From contig USDD01000042.1 of the NCBI GenBank assembly GCA_900553265.1, positions 1 through 22,587 on the forward strand: DNA of 22,587 nucleotides, written 5' to 3'. The notes under the pieces were generated by a model. That model worked only from the letters and a program-made list of their open reading frames with translations, ran no database searches and was not told the DNA's origin. Both the position numbers and the translations under genes were made by a program. The DNA comes from an uncultured Eubacteriales bacterium (GTDB lineage: Bacteria > Bacillota > Clostridia > Christensenellales > Aristaeellaceae). Positions 15,287 through 21,716 of the stretch are shown piece by piece (the first letter of the stretch is position 1; each line of letters opens with the position of its first letter).

Positions 15287-16011
15287 GCTCTTCCCTCCCA
15301 GCGTAGTATATCCGCGATTCGCGCGATCATTTCCCCGCAGGTCGGGTTTCCGCGCTTCGCGTCGATGGTTTCTCCGAATAATCTCTCCTGCGCCTCGAGA
15401 TCGCCGGTGCGCCAGGCGACGTCGATGACGTGGCGGATGGCCCGCTCCACATGCCTTGCATCCGAGGCTGTCTCCTCGGCGATGGCGGGATAGACCCGCG
15501 TCGTCAGCGAGCGCAGCAGCCGCGCGTCCGCCCAGACCATTTCGGCGGCCCGAAGCAGGTAGTCCCTGCCGCAGTGCTCGGGAACGCCGATTTCCATGAG
15601 CGTCCTTTCGGCCAGCGCGCGCTTTTCCGGCGGAGCGCTCCGCCTTTCCGGGCGCACGGCTTCCGCCGCCGCGGCGATTTTCTCCGCCGTCAGCGGGCGA
15701 TAGAGCGAAACGCAGCCCTGTGGGATCGATCTCAGATGCATTCCAGCCGGCCTCACCAGCAGAATGCCGGGCTGAACCGCCAGCGGCGTGCGGAGAATCC
15801 TCTCTGAAAGCGTCACGCCGTCCAGCACGGACAGAATCTCGTCCGCCAGCAGGACGTCCGGAAGCTCTGCGCGCACCAGCCGGAGCGTCTCCGCGCCGTT
15901 GTCGGCGCAGAACCGTTCGGAAAAGCCCAGCTTTTCCAGCAGCTCCGACCATTCGGCCGCCTCGGCGGGCCATGCGGCTGCGATGACCGCTCGCTTACCT
16001 GGAAATTTCAT
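15283..16011 (-). CDS. Spo0A-like regulator with degenerate receiver domain
   Basis: The 242-residue protein ends in a clear Spo0A effector domain (about 132-240): LMEIGVP, LTTRVYPAIAEE, HVERAIRHVIDVAW and LFGETI follow Bacillus Spo0A closely. The N-terminal receiver is altered. The acidic pair that binds magnesium is replaced by AAAW (11-14). The phosphate-acceptor Asp is still present (Asp57 in PDVLLADEIL). The switch Thr position reads Arg87 and the conserved Lys is Arg105. Normal phosphorylation therefore seems unlikely. The upstream order spoIVB-sulfatase-this gene mirrors the conserved spoIVB-spo0A neighbourhood, so it may be the resident spo0A rather than a paralogue. I chose the ATG at 16011 (GGGGAG 7 bases upstream). 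A GTG at 16035 falls within the predicted sigma-H promoter. Confidence 0.85.
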   Translation of the reverse strand: MKFPGKRAVIAAAWPAEAAEWSELLEKLGFSERFCADNGAETLRLVRAELPDVLLADEILSVLDGVTLSERILRTPLAVQPGILLVRPAGMHLRSIPQGCVSLYRPLTAEKIAAAAEAVRPERRSAPPEKRALAERTLMEIGVPEHCGRDYLLRAAEMVWADARLLRSLTTRVYPAIAEETASDARHVERAIRHVIDVAWRTGDLEAQERLFGETIDAKRGNPTCGEMIARIADILRWEGRA

Positions 16012-16034
16012 CGTCAAGCTCCCCACATTCCCCA

Positions 16035-16064
16035 CTATTCTACACCCTCCTGCGGAATTCCTGC
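16035..16064 (-). promoter_or_regulatory. Candidate sigma-H promoter of the Spo0A-like gene
   Basis: On the minus strand, GCAGGAATT (16064-16056), a 12-base spacer and GTAGAATAG (16043-16035) fit the sigma-H consensus RnAGGAWWW / RnnGAATWW at all but the last base. In Bacillus, spo0A has a sigma-H promoter, so the match is meaningful in this context. Transcription would start just before the GGGGAG ribosome binding site. I found no clear 0A box (TGTCGAA) nearby. Confidence 0.65.
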
Positions 16065-16112
16065 ACGGTTTTTAGAGATTATGGGATGTTTACGCAGGTT
16101 TTGCCATCCTGC

Positions 16113-16145
16113 AACAAAAGCCTGCGGCAAGGCTCTGCCGCAGGC
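16113..16145 (-). terminator. Intrinsic terminator of the LTA-synthase-like gene
   Basis: On the minus strand, a perfect 10-bp stem (16145-16136 with 16129-16120) has a 6-base loop and is followed by TTTTGTT. It lies 5 bases after the stop and cuts the sulfatase gene off from the Spo0A-like gene. Confidence 0.85.
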
Positions 16146-16150
16146 CCGGT

Positions 16151-18124
16151 TCAGTTCCCGGCGACGGGCGCGCCGGTATAGTACGTCTTGTCCATTTCGT
16201 CGTCGAAGAGGTTGGCGTATTGCAGCCATTCGTAGTCGCGCAGCATCTCCGCAGCCTCGCCGGTCGCGTCGGAAATGCGCAGATAGCGCCCGTCCTCGAC
16301 GATTCCCGCCCCGCTCAGGCACGGAACGACCTGCATCGCCTCGGAGAGGAAGCGATAATAGGCCGGCTTTTCCAGCCCGGCGCTCTCCATCAGCAGCGTC
16401 GAGAGATAGTTGATGCTCGTCAGCGGCAGCTCCTCCGCCTCCTGCTCGTAATTCTTCCAGATGAGGAACGGCACCGTGTGCAGCTGCACCTCCGATGGAT
16501 TGCCGATTTCCTCGTAGAAGCCGGGCTGCAGGCTCGGCTGATGGTCGCCGAACACCAGCAGCACCACGGGCTCTTCGGTCTGCTTCAGTCCCTCCACCAG
16601 CTTTTCCAGCGCCGCGTCCGTCAGCTTCATCAGCGACAGATACTGGTTGACGTCTCTGTACGTGCCGTTCAGGCCCACGGTCTGAACGGCGGCTTCGAAG
16701 CCGGATTCCGAATAGCCGCCGTGGTTCTGCATGGAGACGCCGAAGAGGAACAGCGGCTGCTCAGCGCCCTCGCGGCTGTTCAGCGTTGCGAGCACCTTGT
16801 CCACAAACGCGTCGTCGGAGACGTATTTGCGCACCGTGCCGCCCCAGTCGGCGTCGTCGATGAACGTCGTCTCGTCAAAGCCCATCATGGGATAGATGCG
16901 GCTGCGATCCCATCCGTCCGCGCCGTAGGGATGAAGCGCCGCGCAATAGTAGCCGTTGTTTTTCATGACCGCCGCGAGGGAATTGGCTCGATCCTTCACG
17001 AACTGGCGATAGGCCACGCTGCCCTCCGGCAGAAAGGCCATGGTGTTGCCCGTGAGAAACTCCCACTCGGAGTTGGCGGTATTTCCGCCGAACACGCTGG
17101 AAACCGCCATGCCGTGCCGTGTGGACGGCAGAAATTCGTCCAGGAAGGGCGTGACCTCCCGGCTGGTCTCAAAATCGCCCAGCACGCGCAGGTCGGCCAT
17201 GGATTCCATCATGACCACGACGACGTTCGGCCTTTCGCCCGCCGCGGCGCTCTCCTCCGCTGCATAGGCGCTCGCCTCCGACGCATAGGTGCTCACCTCC
17301 GACGCATAGGCGCTCACCTCCGACGCATAGGCGCTCGCCAGCTCCTCTGCGCCCTCGGTGGAATAGCCCTCGGGCCGCTGCACGTTCAGCGTCCGAAGCT
17401 CCATCGCGAACTCCATCAGAATGCCGGGAACCTTCGCGCCCATCTTCTTCCATATGTAGGGCTCGTCGTTTTTTGACTGGCTGACTGGCAGCGCCGCGGA
17501 AACCACGGCCAGCACGAGACAGATCAGCCGCGAACGGAGCCTCCGAAAGCCCGGGAAGGAAAAGCGCGTGCGCGCCGTCAGAACGAGCGCCGCCGCGCCC
17601 GTCACCGCCAGCATCAGCATCGGCGTCTCCAGCACGGGTTTGTAGTTGCCCGCCACGCTCAGCGCCGTTCCGATGGACAGAACGTCGCTTAGGAGAATCT
17701 GATTGCCGCGGAACTGAAAGACCAGTGCGTCCAGCAGCCCGAACGCCGCGCAGAAGCCCAGCCAGATCAGGCTCGCCGCCTTGAGATTTCCCGCGATTGT
17801 CAGCAGTATCAGCAGCAGCGCCAGCGAAAGGCAGAGGTTGTTCAGGAACGCGAGCGGCTGCAGCGGCGCGCCGTTGATGGCGATGTGCAGCAGAAACACG
17901 CCGCAGAACGCCGTAAACAGCAGGCTGACGGGGATCGTCCATCGCCCCTTCAGCTCGATTCGAACCATCAGCGCCGCCACGAGGCTTCCCGCCGCCAGCG
18001 CCATGCCCAGGCGCATGACGGGATACTGGGTCACGGAGAATTTCCAGTCCAGCGCACAGAGCGCCGCGGCCAGCAGCAGCGCCGCCAGCCAGCGGCTCCA
18101 ACGTTTTTCTAAAGTAATTTTCAC
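16151..18124 (-). CDS. LTA synthase family membrane sulfatase (alkaline phosphatase superfamily)
   Basis: The 657-residue protein has about five or six N-terminal membrane segments (within residues 10-215). A repetitive Ser/Ala/Tyr/Glu linker (about 262-292) follows, then an extracellular sulfatase domain. Expected metal and catalytic residues are Glu307 (VVVVMMESM), the nucleophile Thr349 (GGNTANSEWEFLTG), His468 (MQNHGG) and Asp527-His528 (FGDHQPS). Relatives transfer glycerol phosphate or similar groups onto cell-surface polymers; the substrate here is unknown. A GTG start at 18124 has GGGTGA 5 bases upstream and a promoter ending at 18142. The GTG at 18133 would leave almost no leader but cannot be excluded. 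The gene lies between spoIVB and the Spo0A-like gene, where none is usual. Confidence 0.88.
   Translation of the reverse strand: MKITLEKRWSRWLAALLLAAALCALDWKFSVTQYPVMRLGMALAAGSLVAALMVRIELKGRWTIPVSLLFTAFCGVFLLHIAINGAPLQPLAFLNNLCLSLALLLILLTIAGNLKAASLIWLGFCAAFGLLDALVFQFRGNQILLSDVLSIGTALSVAGNYKPVLETPMLMLAVTGAAALVLTARTRFSFPGFRRLRSRLICLVLAVVSAALPVSQSKNDEPYIWKKMGAKVPGILMEFAMELRTLNVQRPEGYSTEGAEELASAYASEVSAYASEVSTYASEASAYAAEESAAAGERPNVVVVMMESMADLRVLGDFETSREVTPFLDEFLPSTRHGMAVSSVFGGNTANSEWEFLTGNTMAFLPEGSVAYRQFVKDRANSLAAVMKNNGYYCAALHPYGADGWDRSRIYPMMGFDETTFIDDADWGGTVRKYVSDDAFVDKVLATLNSREGAEQPLFLFGVSMQNHGGYSESGFEAAVQTVGLNGTYRDVNQYLSLMKLTDAALEKLVEGLKQTEEPVVLLVFGDHQPSLQPGFYEEIGNPSEVQLHTVPFLIWKNYEQEAEELPLTSINYLSTLLMESAGLEKPAYYRFLSEAMQVVPCLSGAGIVEDGRYLRISDATGEAAEMLRDYEWLQYANLFDDEMDKTYYTGAPVAGN
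17262..17339. repeat. 21-bp in-frame tandem repeat (3.7 copies) in the LTA-synthase-like gene
   Basis: Units begin at 17262, 17283, 17304 and 17325, with only one or two base changes each (GCATAGGCGCTCACCTCCGA plus one base). They encode heptads of the type SAYASEV in the linker between membrane and catalytic domains. A further degenerate unit may lie at about 17247-17261. Near-identity suggests recent expansion and possible copy-number change by slippage. Confidence 0.92.
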
Positions 18125-18141
18125 AGTTATCACCCGAAGAC

Positions 18142-18170
18142 ATTATATCAGCCGGCGGCCCCGGGTGCAA
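18142..18170 (-). promoter_or_regulatory. Probable sigma-A promoter of the LTA-synthase-like gene
   Basis: On the minus strand, TTGCAC (18170-18165), a 17-base spacer and a perfect TATAAT (18147-18142) lie just before the gene. The expected leader is only about 11 bases. The gene can therefore be expressed apart from spoIVB. Confidence 0.65.
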
Positions 18171-18240
18171 GAGCGGGTTTTCATTTCCATCAGCCGAGCC
18201 GCCTCTGCACCGTCGTATTTCTCCTCAGTTTTTCCGGCGA

Positions 18241-19482
18241 TTACTCCCCGCTCGCCGCGTCCAGCATCCACTCGATGAACACGCCGTAGCCCCTCGCAGG
18301 ATCGTTGATCAGCACATGCGTCACCGCGCCCACCAGCTTGCCGTCCTGCACGATGGGCGAGCCGGACATGCCCTGCACGATGCCGCCCGTCCGCTCCAGC
18401 AGCTCCGGATCGGTGATGCGCACCACCATGGAGCGCGTCTCCGGCTGAGACTGATTGTAGACCTTCTCAATCTCGCAGTCGTATTCCTTCACTTCCTGTC
18501 CATCGACGCTCGCCAGAATCGCCGCCCTGCCCGGGTGCACCTCGTCGCGCAGAGCCACCGGCAGGCCGTCCGGATACAGTTCGCTCTCGCCCAGCGTCTC
18601 GGACGCGCTGCCGAACACGCCGAAGTCCGTGTTGCGCTCGATGCTGCCCAGCTCGGTCTCCTGCTCAAAGAACGCGCCCGTCAGCTCGCCCGGCGTACCC
18701 CGGCTGCCCCTGGTGATGCTCACGACCTCGTTTTCATACACCGCGCCCTCGCCCACCGGGAAGCGCACGCCCGTGTCCACGTCGGTAATGGCGTGGCCCA
18801 GCGCGCCGTAGCCGCCGGTCTCCGGGTCGTAATAGGTCAGCGTGCCCACGCCCGCCGTGCTCTGGCGCACCCATACGCCCAGCTTGTATACGCCGTCCCG
18901 GGGATCCCGCGCCGGCTGCACCTCCACCTCCATGGCGCTGCCGCCCCGGATCAGCCCGACCCGCGCCGCCGAGCCGTCGGCCAGCGCCTGACTGAGCGCC
19001 TCGGCGCTGTTGACCTCTTCGCCGTCCACCGTCTCAATCACATCCCCCGCGCGAATGCCCGCCCTGCGCGCCGGCGAGGCCACGCTGTCCAGATCCGACG
19101 CGCCGACCACCACCACGCCCCGGGTCTGCACCGCCACGCCCAGCGTCCGCCCGCCGGGAATCAGTACGCGCGGCTGCCGCACCGTCACCTGCACCGTCTT
19201 GACGGGAACCAGCCCCAGCAGCCGCAGCACCACCTGCGCCGTGCCCGACTCCTCGCCCGCCGTCAGGTTCAGCGCCGACCGCTCCCGCGCCGCCGTGACC
19301 ACGCCGCCCGTCACCTCGGCGCTTAGCGGCAGCGACGCGTCCACGCAGGCGACCGCGCCCGTCTGAAGCACCATCGCGTCCGGCAGTCTGGCCAGCGCAC
19401 CGATCTGCGGCGACAGCACGGCCAGCATTCCCAGCGCCGTCAGAAGCGCCACGAGCCGCCGCCGCATGCTCTGTTGCGTCAT
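18241..19482 (-). CDS. spoIVB: SpoIVB sporulation signalling serine peptidase (S55)
   Basis: The 413-residue protein has an N-terminal membrane anchor or signal segment (about 8-30). A PDZ domain follows (about 115-190, RRAGIRAGDVIETVDGEEV). The C-terminal peptidase domain has His230 in GALGHAITDVDTG and the serine motif QGMSGSPIVQDG, with Ser373 as the probable nucleophile. In Bacillus it is made in the forespore, is secreted into the intermembrane space and cleaves SpoIVFA, releasing pro-sigma-K processing. The ATG at 19482 has AAGGAGG 9 bases upstream. It is divergent from tilS across about 266 bases. I saw no convincing sigma-F or sigma-G promoter. No clear terminator separates it from the downstream sulfatase gene. 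Confidence 0.95.
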   Translation of the reverse strand: MTQQSMRRRLVALLTALGMLAVLSPQIGALARLPDAMVLQTGAVACVDASLPLSAEVTGGVVTAARERSALNLTAGEESGTAQVVLRLLGLVPVKTVQVTVRQPRVLIPGGRTLGVAVQTRGVVVVGASDLDSVASPARRAGIRAGDVIETVDGEEVNSAEALSQALADGSAARVGLIRGGSAMEVEVQPARDPRDGVYKLGVWVRQSTAGVGTLTYYDPETGGYGALGHAITDVDTGVRFPVGEGAVYENEVVSITRGSRGTPGELTGAFFEQETELGSIERNTDFGVFGSASETLGESELYPDGLPVALRDEVHPGRAAILASVDGQEVKEYDCEIEKVYNQSQPETRSMVVRITDPELLERTGGIVQGMSGSPIVQDGKLVGAVTHVLINDPARGYGVFIEWMLDAASGE

Positions 19483-19682
19483 TTTGCGTCTCCTCCTTTC
19501 CCGGGTCCGCTCCGCGACCCGTTTCTAAGGTTTCCTTCCGCCCCGGGCGATATGCTGGCAAAACCGCCGCGCCGAGGGAATGCCTGCCGAAGTCGGAAAA
19601 GCGCGGCGCCGCCGCGAAATCTTCCATGAATTTCATGTATACGCAATTCTTGCCATTCATTCCACGTTTTACACTGAATTCT

Positions 19683-19722
19683 CGGAAAAAGCGTTGTCAT
19701 GCGGCGCTTTTTCCGCTATAAT
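19683..19722 (+). promoter_or_regulatory. Sigma-A promoter of tilS-hpt-ftsH, bracketed by a perfect inverted repeat
   Basis: TTGTCA (19694-19699), a 17-base spacer and TATAAT (19717-19722) form a near-perfect promoter. Perfect 11-bp arms CGGAAAAAGCG (19683-19693) and CGCTTTTTCCG (19705-19715) lie on either side of the -35 box, the second arm ending one base before the -10. The geometry is that of a repressor operator; no regulator is identified. The arms could also form a hairpin, but no gene ends here on either strand. Confidence 0.8.
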
Positions 19723-19748
19723 GAAAGGTAATGTGGAGGGGTGTTCGT

Positions 19749-21059
19749 ATGAAGCCGACGGCGTGGCCGGATTTCGAGGACGTGCGCGGCGCGCGGCTGC
19801 TGGTCGCGCTCTCCGGCGGCGCGGACTCCACGGCGCTGCTGGCGATGCTCGTCGGCGCGCGAAAGCGGCTTGAGCTGCATCTGGCCGCCGCTCATGTGAA
19901 CCACTCTATCCGCGGCCCCGAGAGCCGCGCCGACGCGGAATTCTGCGAGAAACTGTGCCGGGAGCTGAACGTCGACTTCTACTTAAAGAACGTCGACGCG
20001 CCCGCCGCGGCCGATGCTTCTCACGAGGGAATTGAAACCGTTGCCCGCCGCCTGCGCTACGACGCGCTGCGCGAGGTGCGCGCCCAGACCCGCTCCGACT
20101 GGATCGTTCTGGCTCACCATCGGGACGATCAGGCTGAGACGGTGCTGATGCACCTGCTGCGCGGCTGCGGAGGGCGCGGAATCGGCGGCATGGATAAATT
20201 TTCCGGCGATCTCTATCGCCCGCTGCTGAACGTCTCCAAGGCAGAGTTGGAGAGCTTCCTGCTTGAGCGCGGCATGCGCTGGCGCGAGGATTCCACCAAC
20301 GCCGTGCCCGACACGCCGCGCAACGCCCTGCGGCTGAATGTCCTGCCCCTTCTGGAGCAATCCTATCCTCAGGCGGCGAGAGCCGTCGCGCGCTATGCGC
20401 AGATCGCCCGGCGCGAGGATCGGCTGCTGGACGAGATGACCGACGCGTTTCTGCAAGGCCATCTCGAGCACGTCCCCTGCGGACTGCGCCTGAACCGCCC
20501 GGAGGAAACCGACGAGGCGATTCTCCATCGGGCGCTGCAAAAGCTGCTGGGCGAGAACGCCAGCTTTGACAAAATCGACGAGCTTGCGCAGCTGTGCCGC
20601 GTTTCCCGCGGCAAAACCGAGCTTTCCAACGAACGCTTTGCCGAGCGAACGCCGTCTGCGCTCTATTTTCTCCCGAAGCGGATCAATCTACCCGCGGAAG
20701 CCGCGCTCCCGGAAAATGGAAGCGTTTCGCTGGGCACGCTGGGCGTGATGCGCGTTTCGCCTTCAGAACCGGCTCCGATTCGCGGCTGTCCGACGGCGCA
20801 GGTGCTGCGCAGGGACGCGCTGACCGGCGCGTCCCTGCGCGTTCGCCGAAGCGGCGACCGCATGCGGCCCATGGGCGGCGGAGATCGCCTGCTGTCCGAC
20901 GTGCTGACCGACCGGAAGATCGACCGCCCGCTGCGGGATTTCGTCCCCCTCGTCGCCCGGGAAAACCGGGTGCTTTGGGCGGTGGGCGTGGGCATTGCCG
21001 AGGAGGCGAAGCTCCGGCCCGGCGACGCGGCGGTGAAGCTGGAATGGTTTCCTGATTAA
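19749..21059 (+). CDS. tilS: tRNA(Ile)-lysidine synthetase
   Basis: The 436-residue enzyme adds lysine to C34 of the CAU-anticodon isoleucine tRNA, so that it reads AUA codons. The PP-loop ATPase motif is LVALSGGADSTALLAML (SGGADS at 22-27). It is followed by AAHVNHSIRG, the lysidine-synthase signature VLAHHRDDQAETVLMHLLRG and WREDSTNA. The C-terminal substrate-binding domain includes LRVRRSGDRMRPMGG. I chose the ATG at 19749, 7 bases after GGAGGGG. An in-frame ATG at 19731 lies before that ribosome binding site. It is first of the conserved Firmicutes order tilS-hpt-ftsH. Confidence 0.95.
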   Translation: MKPTAWPDFEDVRGARLLVALSGGADSTALLAMLVGARKRLELHLAAAHVNHSIRGPESRADAEFCEKLCRELNVDFYLKNVDAPAAADASHEGIETVARRLRYDALREVRAQTRSDWIVLAHHRDDQAETVLMHLLRGCGGRGIGGMDKFSGDLYRPLLNVSKAELESFLLERGMRWREDSTNAVPDTPRNALRLNVLPLLEQSYPQAARAVARYAQIARREDRLLDEMTDAFLQGHLEHVPCGLRLNRPEETDEAILHRALQKLLGENASFDKIDELAQLCRVSRGKTELSNERFAERTPSALYFLPKRINLPAEAALPENGSVSLGTLGVMRVSPSEPAPIRGCPTAQVLRRDALTGASLRVRRSGDRMRPMGGGDRLLSDVLTDRKIDRPLRDFVPLVARENRVLWAVGVGIAEEAKLRPGDAAVKLEWFPD

Positions 21060-21119
21060 CGGTTCCCCAATTGATTCCAGAGGAATTTTCGAAAGATAAA
21101 CGACATGGAGGAATGACAG

Positions 21120-21665
21120 ATGGACAAGGATATGGCAAAGGTTCTGTTCTCACAGGAGGAGCTTCAGACCAGGATCCGCGAATTGGGCGCGCAGCTTTCC
21201 GAGGACTATCACGGCAAGACCCCGACGATGGTGTGCATTCTCAAGGGCGCGATCATGTTCTACACCGATCTGGTGCGCTCGATGGACATTCCGCTGACCA
21301 TGGACTTCATGGCGGTTTCCAGCTACGGCAATTCCACCAAGTCCAGCGGCGAGGTGGAAATCCGCAAGGATCTGTCCACGTCCATCGAGGGCAAGCACGT
21401 GGTCATCGTCGAGGACATCGTGGACTCCGGCTTCACGCTGACCTATCTGACCCGTCTGCTCAACACCCGCGGCGCGAAATCCATCAAGCTGTGCACGCTG
21501 CTGGACAAGCCGTCCCGCCGCGCGCCGGGCATCACGCTCAGGGCCGACTACTCGGGCTTCGCGGTGGGCAACGAGTTCGTCGTGGGCTACGGTCTGGACT
21601 ACGCGGAGCTGTACCGCAATCTGCCCTACATCGGCGTACTGAAGCCGGAAATCTATGAAAACTGA
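21120..21665 (+). CDS. hpt: Hypoxanthine phosphoribosyltransferase
   Basis: The 181-residue protein salvages hypoxanthine (and usually guanine) with PRPP. The PRPP loop HVVIVEDIVDSGFTLTYL (about 93-110) has the Glu98-Asp99 pair, and VCILKGAIMFYTDL and FMAVSSYGNST are typical of the family. The late FAVGNEFVVGYGLDY completes the active site. GGAGG lies 8 bases before the ATG. It follows tilS after 60 bases without a clear promoter or terminator, so co-transcription is likely. Confidence 0.96.
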   Translation: MDKDMAKVLFSQEELQTRIRELGAQLSEDYHGKTPTMVCILKGAIMFYTDLVRSMDIPLTMDFMAVSSYGNSTKSSGEVEIRKDLSTSIEGKHVVIVEDIVDSGFTLTYLTRLLNTRGAKSIKLCTLLDKPSRRAPGITLRADYSGFAVGNEFVVGYGLDYAELYRNLPYIGVLKPEIYEN

Positions 21666-21716
21666 TTCCGCCCGCGCCGCTTCGGCCCGGGAATGAGGAA
21701 AGAGGGGACTTGTATT

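Noticed and set aside
14060..15493. A 477-codon plus-strand frame opposite deoB
   Set aside because: Shadow of deoB. It has no domain, no ribosome binding site and covers the gapA promoter.
16033..16035. GTG as start of the Spo0A-like protein
   Set aside because: It overlaps the end of the candidate sigma-H -10 box and is 10 bases from AGGAGG. The ATG at 16011 with GGGGAG 7 bases upstream gives a more family-like N-terminus.
16012..16112. 0A boxes (TGTCGAA) for autoregulation of the Spo0A-like gene
   Set aside because: I found no good match on either strand in this interval.
17262..17339. The 21-bp repeats as a CRISPR array
   Set aside because: The units are contiguous with no spacers, keep the reading frame and encode heptads of a real protein.
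19600..19680. A possible sigma-G or sigma-F promoter for spoIVB (TGAATG followed 16 bases later by CATGAAA, minus strand)
   Set aside because: The -10 part matches the consensus poorly and the leader would be very long. It is not strong enough to list.
19580..19873. A 97-codon plus-strand frame between spoIVB and tilS
   Set aside because: It runs through the tilS promoter and the start of tilS in another frame. The translated sequence looks random.
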